From Manihot esculenta (taxonomy: Eukaryota > Streptophyta > Magnoliopsida > Malpighiales > Euphorbiaceae): 64,000 nucleotides of DNA. Position 1 is the first letter of the stretch. Each line of letters starts with the position of its first letter. The notes beneath the pieces are model-generated. The model saw nothing but the letters and a program-made list of their open reading frames with translations, was not told the DNA's origin and searched no databases. The DNA is taken from NCBI RefSeq assembly GCF_001659605.2, contig NC_035165.2:15362419-15426418 (forward strand), in the 5' to 3' direction. The position numbers and the translations under genes were made by a program. Of the stretch, positions 33,629-47,010 are shown piece after piece.

Positions 33629-34741
33629 ATTTCAATTTTTCTATAGAGATATTTCTATTAATATTAGGGACATGTCAAAAAAAGAAATTCTAAACTTTGA
33701 CTTTTGTAGAATGCCTCTTCAAAGTCTCCTTCTTGATGTCTCTCTAGTTTCTGCCCTAGGTGGCACTGCCTCCTTTGTTCTCCCTTCTTCTTCTTTCTGT
33801 TGTTGTCTGCGCCAGTGCATCTTTGTGAGCATCCGCATTGAAAGCGCTCAAATGTCCCGCAAGAATATAAATGCTTCATCCCAATTTGCTCAATTTCAGT
33901 GATTGAGTTTTCAGATTTGAGGACTTGCAAGTGAATTATTGTTTGAAATTAATTATTTCACAACAATTTAATTTTTTTATTAAATTTTCTTATTTGAAAT
34001 GGAAGAATTATTTTTTAAAACTTATTAAATTTTTATTTAAAAAATAAATAAATTTATGCATAATTTTACTTTACTCTTCGTTTAGAACTATTTTAATTCC
34101 CCACTTTTTATGAACTTGGAATCCGAGGAGGAATGTGCCTTGGAAAATAAATCTCTGTCACATGCTCAGATTCCTGCAGGAGCCTTAATTTGCTGAAATT
34201 CCACAAGTAGAATTAGTACTTGATCTTCAATGAACTGAGTTGAATGAAGTAGAAACTTTTTATTAATTGATGCTCCATAACTTATAAAATTATTTAAGTT
34301 TAAGAATGGTAGGCCTCACAAAGACTTTCTCCTAACTAGTACTTAACAATTTAACAAATTGTTGATGTTCTTTTGTAGGATAGTTTGAATTTATTCTTTT
34401 TAAAAAAATTTATAAAATTAATGAATTGCTGTATGGTAAATTTTTAGACTTAATTTTACATCTAAATAGATAAATAAATTTCCATTTTGTATTAAATCAT
34501 ATTGTTATTAAGAAATGTACAGTAAATTATATAATTTTAAAAATTTTCATAATTATATTATTAAATCATAGCCCACACAATTTGTTAACCATTCAAGTAG
34601 CAAAGAGATTATAAAGTCAATTCGAGAAAGAAAGGCATGCAAAAATGTATTGAGTGCATTCTACTAGTTTTGCCCCAAAATTTTTTTATAAGGGGGCAAT
34701 AATGTAAAATACCAACAACAAAATCAGGAAGTCCCTATTTC
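33629..34741. other. Intergenic AT-rich region and 3' UTR of mS35
   Basis: No gene is supported between the LINE copy and the mS35 stop codon. The last 100-200 bp before 34742 are probably the mS35 3' UTR. Confidence 0.5.
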
Positions 34742-37700
34742 TCATGCAGAGATGGCGTTGGATGATTGTTTCCTTATCTTTGCCTGCAACCTCTCCATAA
34801 AAGCCGGATTAGCTCGAAGTCTTTGCTTCACATATGAAGCTCGAGCATCCTCTGCCAACTTGTTAGCTTTCCCAGCTTCCTCAATAAGTGAAAAGAGAGT
34901 CCTAAGGCAATCTTTTCTGTTTTCCTCCCGATGTTCAAACCTTCAAAAGAAAAATCATTTCAAATTTCTTGTAATATAGAGTTAAAAGAATGACGTATTA
35001 TGTGATCTTAACATGCATCATGATGTTAGTAAACATAATTTGGTTATTCACAAACTTCAACAACAGCTATGAAAAATATGCAAACCATAATAAACTACAA
35101 TTGGAGAGAGATAACACTAAGCAAGGACGCCAGTTTGATCAGGGCCTGTTCCGGTACATTGGTTCAATGGGACTGAGACAGACTGCAGGATTCCTTCAGT
35201 CCCTTTTCAAATATTTTCTTCAATTCTTTAAAGGGAAAAGACCCTGTTTTGACCCAAAACTGAACCAGCCCAGCCAGTTCTAGTCCAGTTCAAGGTTGGT
35301 CTTTGTCAGCCGGTTCTGGGCCCAAACCACAGCATGGTCACGATTAGGTAACACAACCTAAAGAATCTGCCGCTTGATATTACTGGGAGAAATGACCATT
35401 GCAGGAGAAAAATGTTGTTGCTCGAAAATTGAAACTCAAACTCAATTATATATTTACCTAAATTGATTGGGCTAAGGTTATATGTATCCCTTTTATTCCA
35501 TTTAGCTTTACCTAGGATCAAACTTTCTAAATCACTTACTAAAGCACCAAATTTCAATATTTAGACTTAAAATGTTATACTTAAGCCATAGAAAGCACTG
35601 TATTAACAGGCATTTAAAACTAAGCATCTCCATATTTATGGAAAACTGAGACATTTAACTGCTAGCTGGCTTTACCTCTCACTTGTGATTGTAAGTTCAT
35701 CTTTCCCTGGATGGTATCGTTTTCCGACCAGTTCCCTCAACCGTCTAAATTGATGTTTTGAAAGACCAAGCTCTTTGACAGTAACCGCCATTTTCACCTT
35801 CCTGTTTTTGGGATGCCAGGCATCACCTCCAGGAGCCAAGACTACCCGTGTTTGCCACCTAAGAATTGGCCCCTCATTTGACACATCATCCAAGTCTTCT
35901 TGCTTATCTGGCACCATAGCCTCATCAAATTGCTGGGACCCGTCAGTTTCCGTTCTCTTTTCATATTCCATGACTATCTCATCCTCAAATTGCTTGAACA
36001 GCTTATAGGCTTCCTCAGGTTCAAGCTCACCTCTTTCACACATATCCCCTAGCTCATTGAACCTCTTTTCCACCTTTTCCTTGATGTCATCTGATAATAA
36101 TAAAATTAGATAAACGTCCATGCTACCAAACAAATTCAAACTACATAACTACCATGCGAGGATATAAAAAATAGTTAGCAACCCAGAATTATTTTCATAA
36201 ACCTACATGTTAGGGAAAAAAATTATTGCCATGATTCTAATAATTATCACTTAAAAAAAATTGATAAAATCCTCAACAAAAACACCATTTTCATATAGGC
36301 TATGGAATAAAAAGATGTTGGCAGAGATTACAGCCAACTGGCAAAACATGTAACCTTCATTAGAAGTATCCAGTCCTTTTGGTTATTTGAAGGTGCCTAA
36401 GCCCAGAATTGAAAACTCCAAGTTACACATAAGCATTGCTAACGCCACCAGCATCATCCAAAAACAACCTAAGGAGAACACTTGGGGTAGACAGGAATAA
36501 GCAGGCTTCCATATTAAGGAAAAAAGGCCTACTTCACCAGATCATAGAACCAGCATTGACTAGCACTTCATAAAAATATGACTTAAACATCTCAATGCTT
36601 GTAAGAGACAATTATTTTCCAGTAAAGAGAAGCAAGTTAGTGTCTAGCCATCTAAGAATATAAAGCCACGGTCTTCTCCCACATAGGCTGTGCGGTTCTG
36701 TTGCAAACCAAACTGAACAAGAACAACTGAAAATCAAAATTCGTTATAAATAAAAATGAACCGGACTTATTAGTGAAGTAAACTGAATCTAATTAACTAG
36801 TTCAGCTCAGTCAGGTGAATTGGTTCTGACCTCAATTTTTTCTTCACAGAAACTCACCATGAAATCATAGAATGCAGAGTATAAATACAATATGACCAAA
36901 AACACAAAAAAAAAAAAAAAAAAGGATATCACCAAGAAGAAAAAAACATAGAAAAATAAAATAAAATAAAACCCAATGATCACAATCACAGATTGAATAT
37001 GACAATTCTTCATCTACCACATACAACTCAAATCACAAATTCTCTATCGACCAAATAGAACTCAAATAACAAATTAAAAAATCAGTTATGAAATCCAAAT
37101 ACCAATCCCAAATGACAAGCACACAAGGGAGAGACAGACCCAATGCTTGACTCGAAGTGACCGTTTCGATGAGATTCAACAGAAGGCAAGCTGGCGGTGG
37201 ATATTGACTCAAATGAAAAGAAAAGAAGTAATGATGAAGAGGTGAAATTGGCGTTGGGTTTTCAGTCTTTGGTGAGGGAGGAGAGATATGGCACTCAGCA
37301 GAAAAGGAAAAAAAGGAGGGAGAAGATATAAGGGAGATTGCTTGAGGTGGGGTGGGCAAAGCATGTGTCTGTGGCGGATAGGGCTTCTTTCTGGAGGTGA
37401 GTTAATACATAATGACTTGGATGGCAGAGATGAGTCAAAAGGATGATTGTGATTTAATCATGGTGATAAAAAAAAAAAATTAAAAAAGAGATACCCACAC
37501 AGCGCAAAACAAAATTGTAGCTGTAATTGTCAAATACTAGACATTACAGAGTCTATTATCACTCTCAACCACTAAACCAAACAAAACGCATGAAATATAT
37601 TTCTTTTGAAATTATAGTTATTTCAATCAGTTAGGTTTAACTGATTTTTTAGTGCCAGGAACTGAACCAAAATTCAATCCATTATTCCATTTCCATTTCA

Positions 37701-40693
37701 TATAACCAAAATATAATAAACAAGCTACTTTTCTACATGAAAGCCATATACTCTCTACAAAAACAAAAACATGGGCATATTTCTTGAGTTTCCACTGGTA
37801 TACTCGAAAATTTTGGGAAGAGGTCTTTAACAAAACAGTTTTAGCAACCGAGAAAAAGACACACTATAGTAAAAACATTTGTCCAATGAAACTTTATGAA
37901 CACATACACTGCAAATTTTTTTTTTATCCCTAGTCCTTAATATGACTACTTCCAACATCAAAGTTTCCTTTCAGAAAAATGACTTAGAGCATATCACTTC
38001 ATATAGCACAAAAGAAACATTGCTAGAAGAAAAGGTAGCATCTGCCATTCATTATGACATAAGATTGGGAAAATTTCTCGAGTCCAAGTTCATTTCTCCA
38101 CAAGTTAGGATGGAATGCTCAAAAGAATTATTTGGATTGTTTAAAGGTACATCTTTGGACACAAACAATATGCATTCAATGATCAGCAGAACATAAGACG
38201 ATACACCCTCATAAGCTCAGTTCTCAAAACATCCTGAGATGAAAGATGAGGTCAGTGGAAGGACATATTCACCCTTTTGTGACTGGGGTAAGTTAAGAGG
38301 GTGAAATGAAAGTTGTGGGACAAGGAAGGAATCTAAGCCTCTATATGTTTCACAAAAAATAACTTATATGTGGAAAACATTTTCTAACGATATTATTTTC
38401 CAATTAAAAACTTATTTTCCATTATTTGGTTGTAAGATTAAAAAATAAAAAGGGTTAATAAAATTTATCTATAGAATGTCCTATGGTGTTAATAAAATTC
38501 TCAAACTACATAAATCACTCCATGTTCATCCTTTGGAAAGAGAAAGGTATTTAATTCCATTTGACTAAGAAAACATTTTCTGTTTACCAATTTTCCTGAA
38601 ATGCTCCAAACATTAGAAAATATAGAAAATTTTTCCTAAAAAATATTTTCCAAAAAACAAATGAAGCCAAACTCAGGAAGGGTAAAAGATACATTGGTTC
38701 AAGAGTAACATAAGGACCCACAGGAGTAATTTTCAATGGCAGCTAATTACTTAAATTCAATTGTAAAGCTGATGACTGAATATCTATACTCACCAAACAG
38801 TTCAGTAAAACATAAAAAGTTTAATTGGTCTAGCTTACAACAATTTTGGTCCACCAGCAGATTTACCACATTCTTATATTCTCTCATCTACTCAAGAAAT
38901 TACACCGCCTATTACCATAGTTAAGAGAAATTCCCATTCCTACAACTTCTTAAACAATTAAAACATAGTGAAATTAACGGTTGATTGTCCCTTCTTGTTC
39001 AGTTCTACAAGTGTGTGCACAAGAGTTATTCATTCCAAGTGTTAGCGTGCACAGCTAACATATTTCACAAGAAAAAACATAACCTAGATCAACATATACA
39101 TCACCAAGCCATTTGACAGATCTAGGATTACCAACTAAGTTATAGTTGCAAAAGATAAAGCCACTGTAAGCAAAACTTCAAAATTCTGGAACTATAAGAA
39201 TTTAATGGCAAACCAATTCTATGTGATACCTCTGCAGCACTTCCAATAATCTAAATATCATCATTCTAGTCCAATTTTTAAATTCACTCAACAAATAAAC
39301 TAATTATTGTCAGATCCAGAAACTACAATAAAAAGTCAAAAGGAAAATTTCTCAAGAACATTTTAGCCAAGTCAGCATTATACCTCCAAACGCTACAGGA
39401 AAAAAAGACAATATAGTGGAGTGTGTGTCTCTGTGTGTGCATGTGTGCGTGTTTCAGAAAAAGGTCACGCCATTATACCTGGAAGAAGCTTATCCCACCT
39501 AAGCATATCCTCCAGAATTTGCTCACATTCCCTTGTGTTCTTTAAAAACCCATGTTGCATTGCCTCCGTAACCATCTCATCCCATTTCTTGTCATCCATG
39601 TTGAAGTACTCATCCTTCACCATTTTCTTCATCACTATTTCCTTGGCATTGTACAAATCGTCGATCTCCTCATCCGTCTCATACAGCTCCTCAAAATCTG
39701 ATTCAAACTCTTTGTCCTTCACATCATCCAGTGGCTTCATACGAAGTTCTTCCATCAACTCATCATCTGTCTCATCATGCTTCCTTGACAACCTGCGGTG
39801 TAAAATTGCTTCCATAATTGAAGGTAGCACCTCCTCGTCTCCCTTAAAGTATTTATCCATAAGCTCTTTCAGCTCTGCCACCAAGCAACCAACCAAGTAA
39901 ATTACATATGGTCAAACCATGTTCAGAACTTATTTTGTTCCTTGCCAATACTAGCTTAATTATCAACCTTACATGAACCAAATCAGGTTTTTACTTTTTA
40001 CCAAAATCATACACTAAAATTGCATAATTCAGAAGCAAAACCCATGAATAAAATAAATTCACAAATGTGTCAAGACATTTCCCTGATTAAGCAAAAAATT
40101 AGTCCAATTTATCTCTAAATCCAGCTCCCAATTCTCATGCTTCATTTTACTATCATTGCATATGAACTAGCAAAAAGAAATACAAGGGAAACAAAAGTAC
40201 CTCATTTGGTTCCTCGGCAAAAAAAAAAAGAACAGGTTAACTTTTAAAATAAAAAATTCAACTTTCAGCATTTTCAAACGGCCAACAACATCTCTTATTT
40301 AAATCCCGAACTAGTTAAAACCAAAAAAAAAAAAAAAATCCAATAGAAAAAACTAAAACTCAAAATTTTCCCTCATTTTCTGATCATTTCCAACATTTTT
40401 CTCAGCAAGTAAACAGATAACTAAATTGATAAAAAAGAAAAGCTCCCATCAATTTTCTTACCTTTGTTACCGACATCCTTAGCCTGGACAGAATCATCCT
40501 TCTTCTTGATTTGAGCTAGCAGCGCTGATTCAGGGGACGGTGTCGTCGGGTTTTCACCAGAGGAGAAAAGCCTAAGAACAGACCGAGTAGAACTGGGAAG
40601 TGAAGGATTATGGAGTCTGGTGCCGACATTGGAAGACGAGTGAAGAAGATTGCGAGTGTAACGAGAGATATTGACGAGCAGAGATCGTCTCAT
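34742..40693 (-). CDS. mS35: Mitochondrial small-ribosomal-subunit protein mS35 (S24/S35 family), 413 aa, four exons
   Basis: A nuclear gene for a protein of the mitochondrial ribosome small subunit. Coding exons: 40693-40462, 39874-39479, 36090-35676 and 34940-34742, totalling 1242 nt. The junctions keep frame, and introns begin GTAAG, GTATAA and GTAAAG and end AG. The N-terminus MRRSLLVNISRYTRNLLHSSS is basic and serine-rich, a typical mitochondrial targeting peptide. The middle is acidic (DDELMEEL, EELYETDEEIDDLYN). The C-terminal region has the family signature KHQFRRLRELVGKRYHPGKDELTITSERF, then REENRKDCLRTLFSLIEEA, and ends SNAISA. The length is close to what I recall for plant homologues. 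The family was recognised from memory, without a search. Exon 1 has a read-through frame that ends at 40421 and marks the splice site. Confidence 0.9.
36091..39478 (-). other. Intron 2 of mS35, 3388 bp, with repeat-like contents
   Basis: Much larger than introns 1 (587 bp) and 3 (735 bp). It holds a C/T-rich stretch in sense at about 37050-37400 that looks like an untranslated leader, and a short region with inverted ATTTTCC/GGAAAAT motifs at about 38340-38670 that could be a MITE. A GT-repeat run is at about 39420-39452. No conserved coding segment was seen. Confidence 0.5.
39420..39452. repeat. GT-rich microsatellite in intron 2 of mS35
   Basis: Imperfect (GT)n run, 27-59 bp inside the intron from the exon 2 donor. 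Confidence 0.7.
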
Positions 40694-40713
40694 GTTGGTA
40701 TTTTGATTTTGGC

Positions 40714-40799
40714 TAGGGTTTTAGATTTTGGGGTTTTTTGTTTCTGTTATCAGTTGACGGGTGGAGCTGAACGCCCCACGGCCAGAAGGTTTGGGCCCA
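40714..40799 (-). promoter_or_regulatory. mS35 promoter: telo-box and site II motif
   Basis: In sense, AAACCCTA (telo-box) at 40721-40714 lies 21-28 bp before the ATG, and TGGGCCCA (site II type) is at 40792-40799. This pair is a known hallmark of plant ribosomal-protein and many mitochondrial-protein promoters, usually linked to growth-dependent expression. No TATA box is evident. Confidence 0.65.
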
Positions 40800-40869
40800 T
40801 TAATCAAACTAACCAGATTAAAGGAGTGCTCAAGTCGGAACTTTGGATAATGTTAGAAAGGGGCTAAAT

Positions 40870-41734
40870 GTTCAAATTCACTACAGATGTTGAATTTATG
40901 TCTTTTTTATTTTTTTTTATTTAAATTAACTTAAAATCTGCTATTTAATCTTAATTTAATTCAAAATAAAAATCTCTGTTTCAAATTTCTTGATTTTCTA
41001 ATTTACATCAAAAATTAGGAAGTCCAGTTTCGTTATTTTGGGTTAGATATTTTAATATCTTAATTTAACTCAAAAATTAAAAATTTTAAATTTCTGAGTT
41101 AATTTAGATTAAAAAAAATTAATATGGATTAAATTAAACTTTTAATTAAGTACAAGCAACAGCGAAACGGCTCATCCCGTTAAAAATGGGAATAACCGAA
41201 AGCAATTATCGTCCTATATTGAAACTGTTGAGAACTTGGCAATTCTCGGACAGTTAATGTATTGAAATTGAAGAATTTGATTATTAATTATAAGTTCGAC
41301 GTTTAATTTTTTTATCGAAACAAAATCTCTTAGTTTTCGTATGAAAATTTTTTAGTAATTTTTTACATTTTGATGGTTGCTTCTCAATTAATAGATAAGG
41401 ATTGGGAGGAGATTTTTCGTTAATATGGAAGAGTTATATGTCTATTTCTGTGGTTGACTTTTTTTTCAAATTTTATTGATTCGGTTATTTCGGAAGGTAA
41501 TGTTCAATGGATGTTTACCAGTTATTATAGGTTACCGGAATTGCAACAATGACATCGAAATCTTATTCGAGTTTTATCTCGTAAAAACTCTCTTCCGTGG
41601 TTTATTCGGAAGACTTTAATGATTTATACTTAAGAGATGAGAAAGAAATAACAGCATCTTTGCCATATTATCTTATACAAAGTTTAAACAGACACTTGAG
41701 ATGCATTTTTGCCAAATTATGTTATGTAAAAATT
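40870..41734. other. AT-rich region upstream of mS35
   Basis: Mostly AT-rich. From about 41370 some text resembles decayed LINE sequence, but it is too degraded to place. Confidence 0.4.
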
Positions 41735-41903
41735 TGATTTTAAATAATTATAAATTTTTGTTAGACTCTAAAATTAATATTAGATAAATTCATCATAATA
41801 CTACTCCAACTGCTCATATTTTGACTAGATAATTTATTAAATATAATTATCTCGCTATTTGAAATAATATATTTTTTTATTTAATAAAATTTTATTAATA
41901 CAA
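41735..41903 (+). mobile_element. LINE 3'-end fragment
   Basis: Aligns along its length with 29703-29874 of the larger LINE (GATTTTAAATxATTxTAAAT ... AAATTTTATTAATACAA) with about 15-20 percent differences. Its upstream limit is uncertain. Confidence 0.75.
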
Positions 41904-44295
41904 TAAGATCAAGAATAAACTTGACCATTATCTATACATAAATAAAATTTGTATTTACACGTGTAAAATCACTTTTAAATAGGAATTTTAAAATTTTAAT
42001 TAAAATTTAGAAAACTTTTTTAATTTTTAGATTTTTTCTAATAATAAAAATATTTTAAACTATTTTTTAATGAAATCCAATTTCTGTACCTAAAACTATC
42101 CTATAACATTTTTCATAACAAAAATTAAATATTTATTTATAATGATAATAAAGTTATCCATATTATTGTAGTATAATTAAATAAAAATATCAAAATTTTG
42201 AAAAGTAAAATAAACTTTTATAATATGTAAATATCACTTTTTTATTAGAAAATTTTGCTTAATTTGGAATTATAAAAGAATCTCTATTATCGATAAGTGA
42301 ATTTTGTATTTTTTAAATAATTTCAATAACAAATAAAACCCAATTTTTTTTAGATAATTTTTTTAAAATTAAGAAAGTAGAACTTAAGATTTCCCATATT
42401 TATTCAAATATACTTATCATCGGACTAAATCTGTAAGTATTTTTAGATAATTTTATTGTTCACATATATTCGTCTACGGTCTGATCTGACTTATAAAGAT
42501 TTTTTCTTTATTTAAATATAAACAAAGGAATTTATTGATTAACAGTTAAAGAAAATAAAATTTTAATAATTAATGATTTAATCTAAATAAAATTTTATTT
42601 GCAAAAAAAGGAAAATTACATAATTTTTTGGGTTAATAATACTCTACCTGAAAATTAGGAGTTGAATATCTAATAATAAAATAAAATTTGCATCCTTATT
42701 TTTTAATCAGCTCTAGTTATAAATATGACATTGTCTCGTTTTGTTTTTACAATTATATAATTTTTATAAATTAATTTTCATATATACAATTTAATCTAAT
42801 TTAAAATTTGATATGCAAATAAATTTATGTCTATATAAAAACTCAATAAAATATATTGAATGAATTCATAAATGGAATCAAATCTATATCTTAAAAGAAT
42901 GAAAACTAATGATACATTCATTTGTTGTGCTTTTTATTTTTTATTTGATAAAAAAATAAAAAACTTATTTGATCGATAATATTTTATTTTTATTACTTAT
43001 TAAAAACTGCTATATTTTTTTTAAAAAAAAAAAGAAGAGAAAAATAAGTTAATTTTCACTATTATTTTTCTGGTTTTGGTTAGTAAACGTTGCCTAGACT
43101 TAAAAGAAAAGTTTGGTATTCCACCTCATTATTTCCCTTGTTGTAATGATACTCTACCTCATTATTTTCATTCCTTTTATTCCTTAATGCTACCTACTTT
43201 ATTGCCATTACAACTACTGTATTTTAGTCACCAATCCTTAAAAAAAATAAAATAAAACAAAAATATCACCAATTCCTTTTCACACATCTTAATTCACCAA
43301 AATTTAATTAAAAATACATTTAAATTGTAAAAAAAATTATCAGAAAATAAAAAAATAACAACAAAATTTACTAATTAAATTATTAAAAAAGTGGTCACTT
43401 AACGACCGCTTATTGACTATTTGAAATACCGACAATAAAATTATCGATCATTTATTAATAAAAAATCGTAATTATATTTTTATTTTTTTATAGTGTATGT
43501 ACACAAGTAAAAAAATTATAATAAGTCAATAAATAAATATATTGATTTTGAAGAAAAAAAGAAAAGTTTTAAATTCAAATTTCTTATTTATTTATTGTAT
43601 ATTAGTTTCTAATAAGAAACGCCTCATCTTTTATAGGTTACAATTATTTTTTCAATTCATTAAATTTTGATTAAATAAAAAATCAATAATATAATATTTT
43701 TTAAAATATTCTTTAACATGCACAACCAAACTTTCTCACAAGAAAGGCTACTGGATATTGATTAAGGATCCTCTATGAAATTGATGAAGAAGTATGTAAA
43801 AAATACATGTTAATTACTTTAAACAACAATTTTGTCTCCGACAGAGGAGTACAGTCATCAAAGCCATTACATTATAAAGAGAGATTTTCTAATTATCATG
43901 TGATGCCCCAAACATATTTTTGACATTTTTTATACTAATTTTAATTTCTAAGTCAACCATCTTCTTACTTATTCTATTTCAAAAAAATCTCTAATTTTTT
44001 TTTATATGGAAAATCTCTAATTTTATAATTCATTAAGAAAAGGTATCATGACTGTAATTTATTTTTATTTTTAAATTATTAAATATTTAGCAACAAATTC
44101 CTGAAAGACCAAAATTCAACATCAATCATTTTTAGCAATAAAATTTGATTATTGGTAAACTCAGTGATAGCAATAGCAATGTAATTATACGATTTTAATT
44201 TTAGCGATGTAAAGTTTGTTACTAACTCCATTAGAACAAATCAGTTGGTATTTATTTAATTATTATATTGGCCTCTTTGGATAGAAAGTGACACA
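41904..44295. other. AT-rich intergenic region without recognised genes
   Basis: Very AT-rich with short poly-A and poly-T runs and no open frame of note. Some of it is probably decayed transposon sequence. Confidence 0.5.
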
Positions 44296-45852
44296 GATCC
44301 AATAAGGCAAATTTTTAATATTGGTATGGAGCAACCTTATATCATTCAAATGGGAGTTCAAAATCATATTCATATGGTTTAAATACACTTAGAGGTATTT
44401 CAATTCATATGAAGTAGATTTGGTGCACACTTGCAATTATGGATTTAGGAAGACTAACCAAATATATAGGCCAAAACTATACAGAGGGAAGGCTATAGTG
44501 AAGATCAAGAAAGATTTTTGTGAAAATTCAATTTTGTCATGATTAACTTGCTATGTTTTATTATTTAAACACTTGTTTTATATTAGTTTTTTTTTTTTTG
44601 GCTTGTATACTAGTCATATTTTATCTTTTAAGTTTTAGAGTGTTGAGTCATGTTTTGGGCTTATATTTTAATACTTATAAGTTTGATGTGTTATTTTAGT
44701 GTATAATTGTATAATTAAGCTTGGACCTTGTGTATGGTTCGACCAAACTTAAGGATAAAGAACAGAGGCAATTTAGAGTGAGAGTGAAAATTTACTTTCA
44801 TTAATTTTGACTTCTTTCCTCTTTTTCCTTTTTTTTTTTTAAATTAAACAATTGAAATAATTTTCTCTTCACTCTTTTTTTTTATCTCACTTTTTAAAAA
44901 AAAACTCACACAACTGAAAAAAAAATCTCCTTTTTTTTTATAAACTGAAATAACGAGATAAAATTAAAATTAAATAAAAATAAAATTTATAAAACAGATA
45001 AACATAAATAAATAGAAATTTATCTATCACCGTACTCTGATACCAACTGATGTGAAATCCTATGACACAAAGCTACGCACAAGTAAATATAAAATCTAAA
45101 GATTTGATAAATCTATCTCCTATAACACCCCACACTTAGAGAAGTTGAAATATCAATGATAAAAGGATTTAAATGAAAATCTGACAAACGCCACAACGAA
45201 TAGTTGATAAGTTAACCAACATTCTTGACGCAATTGATGAAAGCAAATCCTCACTTTCACTCAAAGCAAAACACGCCAAAAGTATGAAGAAAATTCTGAA
45301 AATTTTGATTCAAAACTGCCTCTTACAAGTATTTTTTATCCTTATATAGTAAGAAGAAAATTAAAATCCTAAGACACTCTCCTTGAACTTGGTCGAATCA
45401 CACACAAGGTTTAAGGCCAATCACACACTAAAATAACACATCAAAATCATAAGTATTAAAATATAAGTCCAAAACATGGTCCAACACTCTAAAACTTAAA
45501 AGATAAAATATGGTCAGCATATAAGTCCAAACAAAGCTAATATAAAGCAAGTATTTAAATAATAAAACATAACAAGCTCATCATGACAAAACTTAATCTT
45601 CACAAAAACTTTTCTTGATTTTCACTTTAGGCTTTCCTTTGTGTAGTTTTGGCCCATATGCTTGATTAGTTTCCCTAAGCCCATAATTGCAAGTATTGCA
45701 CCAAATTTGCCCCATATGAATTGAATTGCCCCATATGAATTGAAGCACCCCCAAGTGTATTTGGATCATATGAATATGATTTTGATTTCCCATTTGAATA
45801 ATATAAAGTTGCTCCATACCAATGTTGAAAATTTGCCCTATTGGATCCGTAT
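44296..45852. mobile_element. Inverted pair of LTR-like sequences
   Basis: The arm 44296-44812 is the reverse complement, with substitutions and a gap of about 150 bp, of the right arm ending at 45852. In minus sense, the right side runs up to CCGTACTCTGATACCA on the plus strand (about 45031-45046), which reads TGGTATCAGAG in sense and looks like a primer-binding site next to an LTR end (TGATGTGAAATCC). The arms would then be LTRs in opposite orientations with a short A/T-rich interior and no coding sequence. A copia-type origin is possible but not shown. No target duplication was found. Confidence 0.5.
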
Positions 45853-47010
45853 CGGAAAGGATCTCGTATATTTGCTTTGAAGTTGAGTCTAGAAATAAAG
45901 AGTGAAGTACTGAAAGAAAAGAGGAAAAAGAGAGAATAGAAATTGAATGAGAGAACAGAGGCTTAAAAATAGTATAGGGACTACTTGTAGAATTTATTAA
46001 GTTAGGATGGTAGCAAGTTGTAACATGGATAAGAGCTTCAACATGAATGGAAGATGTCTATTGGTATTTAGGAGATCAATAATTTGAAAGAGAAAGTCAA
46101 GAAAAGAAAAAATGGAAAGCAAGATGAATAAATAAATAAAGGATTTGGAGATTAGAATTTAAAGTTTCAATAGATTAGTGGCGAATTTTAAAGTCGTTGC
46201 ACAGCAAATTATAGGCAGCTTAGAAAGAGCACTAAGAAGAGAGAAAGGAAAAAAGAATTGAGAGTGATAGCTCATTGGAAATGAATTAAGAAGGGCCTTG
46301 CTAGGGTTTTGAAGCTTTTTCTTATTGTTGGCGTTTGGTTTTCTCACATGCTTTTATTATTGGTGTTTGATCTTTTCATGTATTTTCGGTTTGCTTTCCT
46401 TTGCCTGAGGGATTATTTTATTTTGAGCCTCTGCCCTTTGGTTCTCCCTCATTAGGATGGGCGTGTAGGTGGCTTTTATTTTTTATTTTTTCATTATGTT
46501 CAGGTTTTGGTGTTCTTCTACTTTGATGGACCTAGTTTTTGAAGGTGTTCCGATTGAATTTGGTGGAGGATTATTAATCGGTAATGTTGATATCTTAGAA
46601 CCGCGTTGCTACATCCGGTAACTACTGCTCTAACTGGGCGTTGTCCAGTGAAGCTCTATTGTGTTTTCTTCTTGTATTGCTATTTAGGTGATCAGAGTTG
46701 TTCTCCTCTACCTGTTGCACTAAAGACTTTCTTCAGTTTTAATTACATTATGGTTATTCGTGTGTTTGGTCTATTGTGCTCGTTTGATGCTCTACTATGT
46801 GTTCATCAGCTAAGGCAATACATCAGTGTGACTATGTTTGGTTTTGGCCTCTAATCGAGTGGTTTGATTTGCTTAATGGTCTAAATTGAGTTTTGATTTT
46901 AGTTTGAGATATTGGTTTTGTGTTTAGTCTGTTCAGTTGTATGTTTAATTTGTTTAGTTTTATTTGGGGTTTAGTTAATTTCGTGGGCGATTAGTATTTT
47001 TTAGAAAGAT
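45853..47010. other. Intergenic region without recognised genes
   Basis: Contains moderately GC-balanced stretches (about 46380-46860) and one short open frame without family resemblance, splice context or codon bias that I can see. No call is made. Confidence 0.4.

Noticed and set aside
39421..39900. A plus-strand open frame of 159 codons
   Set aside because: It lies antisense to mS35 exon 2, is serine-rich as expected for the complement of acidic codons, and has no family resemblance.
40421..40461. Exon 1 of mS35 as a stand-alone 90-aa protein
   Set aside because: The last 13 residues are intron read-through after a GTAAG donor. Splicing to 39874 restores the family sequence in frame.
46606..46854. 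82-codon frame rich in hydrophobic residues
   Set aside because: No recognisable motif, no promoter or splice support, and a chance frame of this length is common.
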